From positions 62,001 to 126,000 of the forward strand of contig JFHB01000039.1 in the NCBI GenBank assembly GCA_000729835.1: a DNA stretch of 64,000 bases. The letters run 5' to 3'. A program made the translations under genes and the position numbers. Within the stretch, counting starts at the first letter, position 1. Each line of letters opens with the position of its first letter. Positions 1 to 12,361 of this stretch are shown here, piece by piece. Origin of the DNA: Atkinsonella hypoxylon (taxonomy: Eukaryota; Ascomycota; Sordariomycetes; Hypocreales; Clavicipitaceae). Under the pieces are notes generated by a model that searched no databases, was not told the origin of the DNA, and saw only the letters and a list, made by a program, of their open reading frames with translations.

Positions 1-1
1 A

Positions 2-322
2 AGAGTACAAGTGTACAAGCGACTGTCACAGGTGTGGAGCGACCCCAAGGTCAGGGCATCTCATCCCGCGGCCGATGCGGGAGGGCGTTGGGACCAGTCA
101 AATACAGTGCTGGTGGACGACTCGTCTGAGAAGGGACGCAGCGAACCACACAATATTTTGCCGATCCCGGAGTTTTCGGGTATAGCTGTCGAGCCAGCGA
201 ACGTGTTGCCACAGGTGCATGACTACTTGAATGACCTTTGCTACCAGGCTGATATCAGTAGGTACATGCGAGAGAATCCGTTCAGACTGGATCCTAGCTA
301 TAGATTGCCCGATGAAACATGA
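2..322 (+). CDS. NLI-interacting factor (FCP1/HAD-like) phosphatase, C-terminal part
   Basis: The frame is open from the left edge to a TGA at 320-322, giving the last 106 residues of a protein whose start lies outside the window. The segment with TVLVDDSSEKGR, followed by HNILPIPEF and then LPQVHDYL, matches the end of the NIF/FCP1-type HAD phosphatase domain; the conserved lysine- and aspartate-containing motif of this region is seen as LVDDS. The catalytic DxDxT motif would lie upstream and is not visible. It converges on eEF1B-gamma, with about 510 bp between the two stop codons. Which family member it is (Psr/Nem1-like or another) cannot be decided from the tail alone. Confidence 0.75.
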   Translation, partial: RVQVYKRLSQVWSDPKVRASHPAADAGGRWDQSNTVLVDDSSEKGRSEPHNILPIPEFSGIAVEPANVLPQVHDYLNDLCYQADISRYMRENPFRLDPSYRLPDET

Positions 323-833
323 TGTTGCGTCTTTTTTATACTACAAACTGGCATCGGATGGGTTCCTCTTCTTGCCCTTTGTAAGGCGGGGCGGGTTACA
401 ATTGCCGGTGCTACTGGACAGTGATGTATTTCGAATTCCGAATTGATCGAATTAGATGAACTCGGCCGACCATATTGTACATCTTGAGGTTGGCATACGA
501 GATAAGGGTTGGCGAGAATAGTTTTCAGTCATCATGGATCGCTCAGCGCAGTTGATGACTGAAAATGCCATGGACTAGATCGCGATTTGTCAGTCAGTCT
601 TGATTTTAACGTGTGAGCAAGTATTGACAAGGCTATTTCTACATGATGCAGCATTGGCGTCTGAGCGAGCTATCGTATAGTCGAATAGCCTGTCGTATAC
701 TCCTACAACTGAAGCAATAGACTATGTAATTCATTTGACTTTATTTTGGCCCATCCGGCATGAAGATCTTTATCGTGTGACCTTCATCATCATCGAATCA
801 TGTGTACCTAGTTTCATTGTCTAAACTCCAAAT
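323..833. other. Intergenic region between converging genes
   Basis: This 511-bp spacer holds the 3' flanks of the NIF phosphatase (plus) and eEF1B-gamma (minus). It is fairly AT-rich, and I see no ORF or RNA gene in it. Confidence 0.6.
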
Positions 834-2471
834 TTACTTGAAGACCTTGCCACAGGCGTGAGCATACTCCTTGCCGTTGAGAGTGACACCCTTTTCCCAG
901 GACCACATGTTCTCAAGGAATGCACGATCCTCGGCGTTCTTAGGGTCAAGCTTGCTGAACTTATAGCTCTCCCAGTCAGGAGCTACGTCAAAAACTGGCT
1001 CGTGCTCCTGGCCACGGATGACAAAGGCACCCTGGATCACGGAATCGTTGTTCTCGCCATATACAGAGGCGCTACCGAAGAGGTACTTGCGAGAAGCCTC
1101 GAGACGGGTGTTGAAGCCACCGATGAGGTTATTAGACATAAAGGTCAACGTAAGCTCATCGTTGTACTTGTAGTCGCATCTCCAGATGGAGTACTCATCG
1201 AAAGGAACATTCTCCCAGAACCACTTGAGAGCCTCAGGCGTATCACTGTTGGAGAATTGGCGCTTCCAGTCGTCAAGAGGGAAAGTGGCACGGGGAAGGA
1301 GGTCAATGGGGTGCTTAGGCTTGGGGGCGGGAGCATCCTCTTCAGCCTCGGCTGCAGCGGGCTTAGGAGCAGCCTTAGGAGCCTCCTTGGGAGCCTCAGG
1401 CTTCTTTGGGGGGGTGTTGGTCAGGGAGGGCTTTTCAAGGTACTCCAGCTTCTTGGCAACGGCAGTGTAGATGGGCTGGTTAACAATGGTGTCGTACCAA
1501 CGAGTAACATTGGGATTTTCCTGACGCCACTGCTTGTCGAAGAAGTATTGGAATCCACGGTTCAGGAGTGGGGCGCAGAACAGGTCAGCGAGGGTAATGC
1601 GCTCGCCAGCAAGGAAAGTGTTGTGCAGGAGGTGCTCCTCCACAACCTTCATAGCTTTCTCAGTGGCCTTGGCGGCGTCATCGACGTTCTTCTTGTTGTA
1701 AGGCTGCTTGCCGAGAAGGGGAAAGGACCAGTTGGCCAATGCGTTGACAACCTCAGAATTGAAGTAGGACATCCACCTCAGGATGGAAGCATAGCTATGG
1801 AAGAGAGTAAGTAATCTACCGCTTGTAGCTCCATGTCAGTGCGAATCAAACATACTCCTGCTTAGTCTTGCCGAGAAGAGTGGTCTTCTCGTTCTGGGAG
1901 GTGACTGTGATGGCATGTTAATACTCAATCTGGCTAACATTGCAGCAATGAAACAGGGCAGAACATGAAATATGTTGGGCAAACATCAGAGGTTAGGCGA
2001 TATCCACACAAGAAAAGTTTCAGACAGGGATAACTGTATAAAAAGCTAGGTCATCACACGCAAAACTCAACAAAGCAAGCGGCTATTGAAGCACGCAATT
2101 GGAAGTAGTTGACTGGGCCGCACAAGTCAAATAACTTGAAGATAAAAGCAAAGCAGGCTTACCGTAAATAGCAACAGCAATGGCCTCAGACAAGAGGAAG
2201 CCGTCCTCACCAACAAAGGCGGGGACCTTGCCAAGACCGTTGGCCTTCTTGTGCTCGGCAACAGGCTTGCCCAGTTCAGCCAGCTCAATCTTGAGCTCAA
2301 GGTTGTTTGCCTTTGCAACCGCCTTGATCCCGATGGAGCGGGGGTTGTCCTGTCAATATGAAAATCTGATAGTCAGTGAGCAAGTCCATAACAATCCGAA
2401 ATAAAGCCTAAGAACTGCGGAGCCTAGTTTTATACACATACCTGAGTGGTATAGAGAGTGCCGAAAGCCAT
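834..2471 (-). CDS. TEF4: Translation elongation factor eEF1B gamma subunit
   Basis: Four exons join in frame: 2442-2471, 2163-2349, 1856-1904 and 834-1794 (408 aa), all with GT-AG introns. The protein begins MAFGTLYTTQ, runs through a GST N-terminal fold (residues about 3-80) and a GST C-terminal fold (about 90-215), then a Lys/Pro/Ala-rich hinge containing PKKPEAPKEAPK. It ends in the conserved EF1G domain (about 245-408) with DLLPRATFPLDDWKR and a terminal CGKVFK. The product is the scaffold of the eEF1B exchange complex that recharges eEF1A in the cytosol. The first exon has only ten codons. The gene is head to head with mitochondrial uS9m, 523 bp apart. Identification is firm; the gene name is taken from the yeast orthologue. 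Confidence 0.95.
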
Positions 2472-2994
2472 CTTGATGATCGTTCTCAATTGATCAAAGA
2501 TACGAAAACTAAAGATGTGAGGTGGAACAAGAGAACAAACGTAACTACTGAGGACGAAATTTTTTTTTTCCCTTAAATGGGCGGAGTGTGGGTCCGTGAC
2601 CTGCATGAGCGACTTCGAGTGACCTTTTTCAAAGCTTGGGTATTCACGTGAGTTCTAGTGCGTCTATATGAGATTTTATATAGCTCTTTGTAACTTAGAA
2701 ATATATGGTACTTATATATCCCTTCAAAATAGGCAAGAAGAAGTGCCTTCTAAGGCCATTGTGTTTGATTGAGCCTATATCCGCCGGTATGAAAGTGTGG
2801 TCTTATCGGCACAGTACCAATGAGATTAACCCTCTAATCTTATCTCCACGTGATAGAAGATCTAACTTTCCCATCTCGCGATTGAGTCAAGTTTTTGGTT
2901 AGCTGGATCCGAGAGGTTTCCGTTAGAAAGATCAAGGCCAGACGGCATACAACACGGAGGCAGTTCGTGTCAGATTGTGACCGCAGCTACAACC
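2472..2994. promoter_or_regulatory. Divergent promoter region between eEF1B-gamma and uS9m
   Basis: The 523 bp between the two start codons must carry the promoters of both genes. A run of T followed by CCCTTAAATGGG lies near 2561-2582, close to the eEF1B-gamma start. No established binding site is claimed. Confidence 0.5.
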
Positions 2995-4023
2995 ATGACA
3001 ACCTCAACAAAATGTCTGCGACAACTAAGGTGCCCGAGGCAGCTTATCAATTCGCAATGGCATCAGCATACGTGGAAGCAAGCGACACCTCTTTGCATTA
3101 GAACCCTCAATACGAACACCAGGGCCGAGGACGCAGCCAATTCGACGTCGCTCGTTGAATCTGCTCGAATTCCTTACCAGGGTATTACACACGCACGAAA
3201 TATACCCACCACTCCTTCTTACTTCTCTCGTGAACCTCAATTCAACGATCTATATATCCGAATATCGAACCTTTGCGCACGATATAATCACCTGCCGGCT
3301 GTAAAGCCCAGCAAAGCTCCCCAGGTTCCTTGGATGAAGCTGGAAGAAATGCGAGCACAGATGGGAGAACCTATTGCAGCAACACATTATGAAAAAGTCT
3401 TGCGAGTCGCCAAGATGCTGAATCTCATCGAGCCCAGCCTTCGACCAGCTGAAGTGAATTCCGCAATTCAGGAATTTACACGCGACATCAACCCCTATCT
3501 GAATATGCCCAATCCCATTACAATTGACAAGTTCGGGAGAGCTGTGGGTGTGGGCAAACGAAAGGCCTCGACGGCTCGTGCTTTTGTCGTGGAGGGAACG
3601 GGAGAGGTGCTTGTCAATGGGAAGCCTCTTAACGAAGCATTTGGTCGAGTACACGATCGTGAAAGCGCGGTATGGGCTCTGACAGCAACGGAAAGATTGG
3701 ACAAGTACAACATTTGGGTCCTGGTGGAAGGTGGTGGAACGACCGGACAGGTTGAAGCTATGACACTCGCTGTGGCAAAAGCATTGGTTGCCCACGAGCC
3801 AGCTTTGAAAACAACGTTGAGAAAAGGTATGTGCATTAGGCTTTCACCCTCCCATTGGTACCAATCGGTGACCTCAGCCCATAAATTGGTTTCATTAATG
3901 TCGGCCTAACGCTAACGTTGTTATCCAACAGCCGGCTGTATCACGAGAGATCGTAGAACTGTTGAAAGAAAGAAGCATGGCCACGTCAAGGCTCGCAAGA
4001 TGCCGGCCTGGGTCAAACGATAG
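2995..4023 (+). CDS. MRPS9: Mitochondrial small-subunit ribosomal protein uS9m
   Basis: Two exons (2995-3826 and 3932-4023) encode 307 aa. The open frame continues upstream of 2995 only through a GTG at 2977, so the ATG at 2995 is the likely start. The N-terminal region is basic and poor in acidic residues, as in a mitochondrial presequence. The C-terminal half is the uS9 domain, with GRAVGVGKRKASTARAFV and, after the intron, RDRRTVERKKHGHVKARK ending in the canonical lysine/arginine tail WVKR that reaches into the ribosomal P site. It acts in the 37S mitochondrial subunit. It shares a promoter region with eEF1B-gamma. Confidence 0.93.
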
Positions 4024-7000
4024 TTACTCTTTGTATAGCTGTAGGGTAGTTGCTTTCGGCAGACGCGCGGCATGGATCGGGGCTATATATAATAGACGAA
4101 TGGCCAGTAAATCATATCGGCCGAAGAGGTGCATTTTCGTAACCAGGATACCTGGGTTTGTATCATGATGGAATTAAGGTATTATAGCTGATAAATAAGA
4201 CCATCAAATTGAGGTTGAGCATACCATTGCCCCCCAGGAGCCGCAAAGTGATTTTCATCAGCAGCCATTATAGGCGAATATAACCGAATTGCGAGCTCTT
4301 CTCGCCAGTAGGCCTCGTTTCTTATATTGAATATCGTCTCATACTCCGTGATCAGTTTGTCCAGTGCTCTTACCAGCAGCGCCGATTCAATATCTGCCTC
4401 GCGACCAAGTTACTTCCACTCGCCCATTAACCGAGTCGGAAGAGGTATGTCATCGTCAAGCGCAAGTTAGCAAGCCTACAAACAACCACGCCGGGATTAC
4501 TGACCAGACTAATATCGCTGATCGGAGTCGTGGATCCGACAAAGATAAGGCACAACGGCGGCTTCAGGAGTCCTTGCCTCGTACTCTCGTCTGGTTAATC
4601 TGGATGAGGACTACGGAGGAAGAAATAGCGAGGTACAGACGCAGAGCCTGGCCCTGCTTGCAACCGGCAGACAATCGCCAAGTCCTCATTCAAAACAGTG
4701 ATCAACTGCTGTCATCACCGCATAATGCTAAACCTATTCCGTAGAAGCCGCCATAAAGTTGTCTACCCTGTCGCTTCCAGCAAACAACGACATGGTCTGT
4801 GAAGTAGTCTTGTTGCCACCCTGTTCCCGGCACATAACGGCGTCGAGAAAGCATGCCATGCGTCGCAAATCTTATGCAAGTGTTATGTGGCGGAGGCGTT
4901 AATAAACTTAAACCGTTGACTATCCACTTGCCCTCGTGCCTAGTTCTTTGTTGCATAGTCTGCCAAAGGTCGGAGATGGTTCTTTGTTGAAGCGGATTGC
5001 AGGGTTTGCACCAGTGAAATTTCCAGAAGCTTGCGGAGGCCAATCAATGAATGCTCAATGCTCGCCCCTTATTCGCCATCCCTTTGGCAGTTTTAAGGAA
5101 GCAAGGTGGTCACGGTCTCCACTTTTTCTCGACGCGCGCTGTAATGTAGCGAGTTGTATTCCGTATATAGCTACGGAATAGATTGCTAATACTTCTGTCC
5201 TACGGGTCAAGTTGAGGGGATTAAAGTACCTTTAAACCCACTATCCCTGATTGACCCACATCTCTACAAGCGACCAGCTTGCTCCCTTAACACTGCCAAA
5301 GGGATTACTTGCTCAGCACGTAATTATGGGGTATGGAGTGGTATGGAGTATCACAATGTGTTAGATGTTATCTGGTCCAACCAGAGTTCCTCCACAGAAT
5401 CAAAACAGAGCCTTGGCGAAGAAAAAGCTGGCTGGCCGTCAATGCGCTTGTGGGGACTTCATGCTGCCAATGAAATCTGACGGCAGATGTGGGCGAGGGC
5501 AACTGCATTTGGAAACAACATCGCGCAGTGTAATCAGATCCAACGCTATAAAACGCATTGTTACGCTCACGATAGCCTTTTGGTCTTTCAGGGCCCTTAG
5601 TCATGTTGGGGTGGCAGCAACATTTGCCAAAACCTGCAGTAGCATGTGAAATACTTTGTGGTTTGTGTTCCAAACTCGGACTAAAGAACACCTAATTACG
5701 AGAGCATGTCTGCCACAGCTGTTTGAAATGTTTGTTTTTATGAAGCAGAACCCCATTGCCAAGTTCACGTAGGTATATTCGGCCAACTTCTTCCACAGAA
5801 ATCTGAGTGCAACAAGAAGGATAACGCCGATGTTCGCTTCGTGTGTGGCCAGTAATGTCCCCAAACCCCGCTCCCCGATTTATGAGGCTGAGAAGGGCCG
5901 AGAAGAATAAATCTCCGTGTCCTTTTTCTGTAAAACTCCAAAAGTACGATGTACTTTACGCTCGACAAGAAAGTCTCAAGAGTCTAAGCTGCAACCCAGA
6001 CTAATTGTTCAATCACTCCACCCGCATAGCCGCTGTAATACGCTAGACCAGACACCCTCTTGACGCCCGATATTCTCATTGGCGCCGACTGCCGCTCATT
6101 CATGTTTCTACCATTAATCGGCTGCAAGCCATGGTGCGAAACGTACGCCTAGGTCATCGACCGTCACGGGGGTTATGCAGCCAAGTCGGCTGGCCGATAG
6201 TGTTGAAGACAGCCGGGGATCGCCCCTGTGTGTATTAGATCCCATCTCACCGGCAGCGAAACTGTTATTCAAGGGCATTGACTCGACGTCGGCGTTCTGT
6301 AAGGCCAAGCAAATGGGGTCAAGGAGGGTCGGAAGTTCCCTGGAAATTATATATTCATGCGCGTGAATGACACAGGGGCGGCCAACCCTGTCAGGCAATA
6401 TCCCGCAGGTTGTTAAGAACTTTTACGTGTCCATCCATCATGCATGTGCATGCCTTCGTTCCAGAACGAAGACATTGGCCAGGTATCGACAGATTATTCG
6501 GGACAACTCCGCCACATAAACCATTTATCAACAGATACTGATGTCTCGGTTAATTTGTTAACTGCAATGGCTGGTTTGTGATTATTAATTCTCGATTGAA
6601 TCTTCGCTGGCGATTCGACACAATCAGCTCCAAGAGGATTATTGAAGTGGGTGACCTTGGCAATGATACACACACCGTACTTTGGCCGTCAACAACGATC
6701 TGTGCTTTTGAGTCAGAGGTCGACACTGCCAGCATGACATTTGAGCTGGTTCTAATGTACATAGGCCCATGCTGCGTCAGATGCTCGTCTGTTCGCTTTT
6801 CTTTTGGGCCCGCGATCATTGACTACAATGTGTAAAGCTCGTCCATAATTTTATACCCCACCGATTTGGGCTGAACTGATCCAGGCCCAGTGTGCAGTAT
6901 CTGGACCCAAGAAAACCAATCCTCAGCGAGATTATCGCCATGATTCTTGTTCAAGGAAGATTGTTCGACTAAAATGCCATGCATAAGCGATGCCAGACGG

Positions 7001-10000
7001 GACCGCTGTCGTAATGACTGTGCGGCAGGCCGTCAAAATGTCTAGAGCATCGGAGGCCACAGTCGTTTCATCCCCTCTATTTGATGAAATTGGGTCTGGT
7101 GGGATATCTGCCTCGCGACCAGGAGCCTTGAAGTCAATCACATACAAGGTAGAGGATTGCACAAGATATCAATCGCTATCCTGCATCCTTGGACAAAGAT
7201 GGTGTCAACGGACCGTCGAAACTGCTACCACCATGAATCTCCTCCATGCTGCAGCTGTTCGCCACTGGCTCTTCGTTAATCTAGAAACATTGCTGTCTCT
7301 GTGTTAGGATCCTGACGTCAAAGCACCGCGTTCAATATCGTGTGCGAGGGCACAGTGGCTACGCCGATTCGAAGCAAGGCCGTAAATGGGAAATATCGTC
7401 GCACGCAAATGCATCAAAGTGTATGGTCCCTCTTACAGGAATTTGAGATAGTGATAGTTCCTTGTTCCGATGTACAAAAAAGGCCATGCTGAGAGATCGG
7501 TGTGGAGGCGGTGCAAAACAAGCTTTTGGTTGTACGGGAGAGCCTCGCGTATGCCAGTCTCTTGTCAATTTCTGGGTTGGGCAGGTGGGCCAGCAGGCAG
7601 GCAACAATTTTGACTGAGCTGCGGATAGCTGCCCTCCTTGCTTCCTTCCTTCTGCTCTCGCCGTGGCTACGCTCAAGGAAGGAACTACCGTCTGGAGTCG
7701 GTATTGGTTATTAGTGGGTATTGTAAATAGCAGTTGAGGCCATCCATCTCTCTCTACTAGGAGGCACGGCCGACCGCCTCTAACAAACACTACTCGCGCA
7801 GTTCACATAGCAGCTCGTCTCTTCTGGCGTGAAAGACAAGTCTGGTGCTAAACCGTTGAGGCCCGTCTTCACTTCACCTCTGGGTAATTAACATTGGCAT
7901 ACCTAACCCAATGTTGACCAAGTGCCACGTCAAAAAGGTACGGGAGGAGCAAATTCTCATCGAGACATGGATCATGCGCCTAACGTCTGACTAGGCATTT
8001 GCTAGATTCGCCGCAGTCTCCCCCCAGGCCTTGAAGATTAATAATTGACTTATTACACTCCCCACTAGGACGCATCCAAGGACTGAGCCGACGTAAATAA
8101 TTCTAAAATGTGTCAACAAAACTGCGAACGATCCTTGTTAGTCGACCCAGTCTCTTAGTGCCGGCACAGCTGCGTAGCATCGTTTGTTATTTTTTCCGTG
8201 GTGCTAACAACCGTTGTGCGTATTACAAGGCGGACCATCTCAGACCAGGGCCGTGCTTAATATCGTCCATCTTCGCGGCTCGTGGCGGTACCGACTGTGC
8301 AAACCTACTCCGGAAACTGGTGTACGTAGCACACACAGACGACCAGTATTTGCTGGCTTGTTCGTCTATGATCGAGTACATGTGGAGGAAGCTGCATGCT
8401 CTCAGGCCAGTCTGCCGTCGCGTCAAGCCCAGTAAGCAGCAACAAGAGCAACACCGTGTGAAGTACCTGGCCGTTGCCTGTGAGTAAAGTTTTTTTCCTG
8501 CTGACCTCATAAGGTCTTACTGTTAGCAGGTTTCCGCTTGTGAAAACGGAGATAAAACTACAGCCATTCCGAAGGACTGGTTACATGTCCCAGATCATTG
8601 GAAGGCGACTCTTTCCATCTAACCGATACAGACTAAATGTCTAGATTCAGGTCTGCTGAATGCCCTCTCTCAGACGTTTCTAGGTCCGACATGTAATAGA
8701 TGAGCAATAGCATCTCTCTCCTTTTCATCTCACCACCTGCCGATTGGTGCTTTCCAGGAACGACCTGTCCTTGTACTCCGTAGGAGATCGATGGTGACCA
8801 ACATCGGCCTGGTTCTTTTTACCTCTCTTACACCTGCTAATTCGTCCGATGCATCCACATTAAGGCTGGCTGCGCTGTGGCGCGGCGGCTTCGCTTGGTT
8901 ACTGGATCGCACCCGAGTTGTTGATCGGCACCGGCTGTGGCCAGAGTTCAAACCCACTCAGAACCTGGTTCTCATTGCTTGGACATTCTTCGCATCTGAA
9001 CCGCCTAGGGCAGCCTGATCGCCGCCGGCTTGGATGCCCGAGAGTTCCTGCAGCAAGGTGCTCTGGGGTGCTGTCTCAAACTCGTTACCCGGAGAGAAAA
9101 GGATGTCTGCTTGCCTTTGGCTCCGCGTCTGATAAAACCCACACCCCTCCTTGTCCCCGGCCATCTGTGGCCGCTTAGGCTTTTGTGCTTCGTTGATCTT
9201 CTGACACGCCCGAATGACCTACTTTAGAAGTCCGGTGTTTCTGTCCGTGCGGAGAGGTTTCATTCCTTTCCCGAGGTGTTGTGAGGCTGATCGCAGCAAA
9301 AGACTCAATACTGTCTGTCATTTGCAAAAAAAAAAGCGACAACTGAAAAGGACCTTGGCAAGTCACGAAACAAGGGTGCATTCTTTGTGCAAGAATGGGA
9401 ATGGATTGGGCACACCCATTGGCCAGCGAAGAACCATGACTGACTGACACGGAACCCTGTGCCATCAGCACTTTGACCAAAGCCTTGCCCTGAGGCACAA
9501 TTGAGAGCAATGTTTTACTTCCCTTCCCTTTCTCAGCCTACAGCTCTGTAGCAGCTTTCATGCTCAATTGCAAGCCACAATGTGGCCATGTACTGGATGG
9601 TTCCTTTGTTCGCGGCTCTCTTGGGACACTTGTGGCCGACGGACGATGGCCCGATCCATGTTTACAAGTTGCTGCAACACTAAAACTCTCTTGGGTTTAG
9701 CCATTAAGTTGGTTGTAATGCCAACTTCCGGCAGTCCACCCTCGTCGACATGCTTAATTTTATTTCCCTCTGGCTGTCCAGCACTCTCTACTAATGAGAT
9801 TTCGCCAATGCACTGGGTCACAATCTGGATCATCCCACTCAGACCATGGTGTGTTATCCGTGCCCTTGTGTCTAGTCCTATCATGGCTGGGGCAAGCTGG
9901 GGGCATGCCAGTCCAAGCCGTCACGTACGGAGCACCCAGAGCCCTCAGCCCTCCCAAACATGGCACACTCAACCCATAATAATTAAAGGTAACGTACAGG

Positions 10001-11073
10001 TACCTGCTGTCTTAGATTTTACCTGACTCTTAGCATGGACCCAAACCGGCGGAACCACGAATCTTGTGTCTGATGTATAAGACCCCATCCATATCCTCCA
10101 TGTTGTCAAAGTTCCAGGGGAATGAAGCATTCCTTTACATCTCTGGTCACCGTCTCATACTCGTTGTACTTTGCCAATTTTTTTTTTGGTTCTGCTGGCA
10201 CACAGGAGTCTATCTGAAGCTTTTACCTAAGCATTTCAGTCACTGTGAACGCCTCGGGTTCTGATACACCAGGCATTGTGTCTAAACACTGACTCGGTCT
10301 GACTTCGTCAGCCACTGGAGACCCTGGTGTTGTTTTGCAACCACCCCAGCAGTTCGGGCAGCTTGCAGGGGTAAGACTCTTACATGCTGAAGACCAATAC
10401 ATGAACAATCTGGAATACTGAGATTAAGCACGAGTCACTCAGGCGGTGGTGACAGTCCCGTGATTTTCCAACAGAACCACCTTATCCAGCGTGTTACAGC
10501 ACAATCTTAACCACAGTTTCGGGATTTCCTTTAGGTATTCCGTTACGTCTTAACAAATTGCATACAAGGGCATGAATTTGCAGGGCCGTCTGAGGGCAAA
10601 AATTCTGGAAAGGCTAGGCCCCGGTGAACTCTGATCTGTCTTGACGGCCCCTTCCATCTTTGGAGAGACTGACATGATATGACCCCTTGGGCTCCGATTA
10701 TGCTTGGAGAGCTGTTGAAGGAACCACGAGGGCTTGTAACGTCATTCATCTTGACGCACGACTCGGCGTGTTTTCTGGATATTTGGAATATAAGCCTCTC
10801 TGCGCGTGCGCGTCAACAAAACGAGCATCTACAAGTGATTGCGCAACTACCTTCTCTGCCGCCACAAGGCAGAGAAAACAAGACATTTCAGCACATTGAT
10901 GTTTGTCTGGTCGAGGTTTAGTGACTCACCGCACACCTACGCCCGTGCCATCACTCTACGGTGGCAGAATCATTCTCTAAACCATACTGCAATTTCCAAT
11001 TCTTTATCATTCTGAGAATTCACAACTCAAAGACGCTTGAGACGGTCTGAAAAGTGAGGACCACTGCCGGGGT
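4024..11073. other. Seven-kilobase region with no convincing gene
   Basis: Only short or GTG/TTG-started frames occur, with no recognisable domain and no chain of splice-compatible exons. The base composition is mixed and not uniformly AT-rich, so the region does not look like a RIP-inactivated transposon. It contains a perfect 9-bp hairpin at 5157-5180 and a TACTCCGTA motif at 8774. Because it ends at the start of a glutamine-rich putative regulator, it may hold a long promoter or 5' leader of that gene or non-coding transcripts; that is inference. Confidence 0.5.
5157..5180. repeat. Perfect 9-bp inverted repeat, 6-nt loop
   Basis: TATTCCGTA at 5157-5165 is repeated as its reverse complement TACGGAATA at 5172-5180, separated by TATAGC. 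The same 9-mer recurs elsewhere in the non-coding DNA of the window. Confidence 0.9.
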
Positions 11074-12361
11074 ATGGACCAGTCTCACCGAGAGGACGGG
11101 ATAAGCGGGCATCCAGTTCACCAGACTTCATATTCGAGATATCGGCCAAACGTTACGGAAATAGAAGGGGGCCCAGTTGCTAGTAGTGCGACGCAGAGAT
11201 ATCGACCAGCGCCTCTAAGTCTCTCTACGTCGCCGCAAAGAAGCATGGGAGTGTCCGGTAACTACCACAATAATTACTATCAGGATTCTCCGTCTACCTT
11301 CTCTGCACCGACAATGTCTTCTACATTATTAGCATATGGAGCAGACTATGGGAACGACACGCGAAACCAGGCACCGGGAATGGGCAGCTATAGTACCAGC
11401 ATGATGATGTACAACGTCCCACATACGGCAGCACAGCAGTCCGTTTATGACACGCAGCAATTCACACCACGGCAGCATGCAGCAATGCAGATGATGCCTT
11501 CAGATGTTGCGGCAACGTACCTTGGCTCGGATCAGGCAGACAATACTACAACGCCATTGCAAGCATCAGGCCAAGGCTCGAGCAGCTCTCCCAACCTATA
11601 TCATCACCAGCCACAGAATATTGGCATGGAATATTCAAGTAATATGTCCAACGTCAACGAACTTCAGCAGCAGCAGCAGCAGCAGCAGACCAGCAGTTCG
11701 CACCCTGGTGCCCTCGAAGCTCGAGATTTTCCACCCAACGAAGACGCAACTACGGAGAAGTGGGCTAATTTTCGACGACAACTTGGTATAGTTTTCCAAG
11801 AAATTTCAGCCGGTCAGTTAGAAGTGGCTTCGGAAACCCTATTGGGAATTTCCACATGGATGCTTTCGCAAGTAGTAGAGTTGGGTAAGAATACTTTAAG
11901 CACTAGATTCCCATTCCGAGAATCGAGGACAGACGGTCCAGTTTTTGAACGAATTTCGTGAGACTAACAAAATCGCTATCCAGGCTTGCACCAAGACAAT
12001 GCGGCACTGCACGAGGACCGACTTTGGATTTGGAACGACTTCAACCATGCTTGGCTCGCCCTAGCTTTTCAACAAAAAAAACTCATGTCCTCCGGAGAGC
12101 AAGCATCCCGCTCACAGAGACTCATGACCGAAGACACTATTAAGAAGATGGGCGATGAGCTTATTCGGCTTTGTGACGGTGTCGAACGCCACGGGCTAGT
12201 AGACTACCAGTATGGCGTATGGGAAGAACAGATCGAAGCTGGTAAGTATTTCCTCCTCTTTCATTCTATTTCATGACATCAAATGTTAATTACTGACGTT
12301 AAATTCAGTCCTAGAAGAATGTCTAGACCTCTTTGATAACCAAAGGAGCGATGCGAAATAA
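11074..12361 (+). CDS. Glutamine-rich fungal protein, putative regulator (RfeF-like?)
   Basis: Three exons (11074-11884, 11984-12241, 12309-12361) give 373 aa. Residues 1 to about 225 are low-complexity, rich in Ser, Thr, Gln, Tyr and Met, with a polyglutamine tract coded by CAG repeats near 11667-11690. The C-terminal part (about 226-373) looks folded: EKWANFRRQLG, then a helix-rich segment around LHQDNAALHEDRLWIWNDFN, KMGDELIRLCD and VDYQYGVWEEQI. I associate this C-terminal pattern with a conserved fungal family sometimes called transcription factor RfeF, but only from memory and with modest confidence. No DNA-binding motif is visible. The large empty upstream region fits a developmentally regulated gene. 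Confidence 0.8.

Noticed and set aside
858..1814. A 318-codon plus-strand frame
   Set aside because: It is exactly antisense to the last exon of eEF1B-gamma and has no domain; it is a codon-bias shadow.
4364..4744. A 126-codon frame in the 7-kb empty region
   Set aside because: It lacks an ATG at the called start, has no recognisable motif and no splice-compatible partner.
7359..7790. A 143-codon minus-strand frame
   Set aside because: Low-complexity translation without domain or start context; not supported as a gene.
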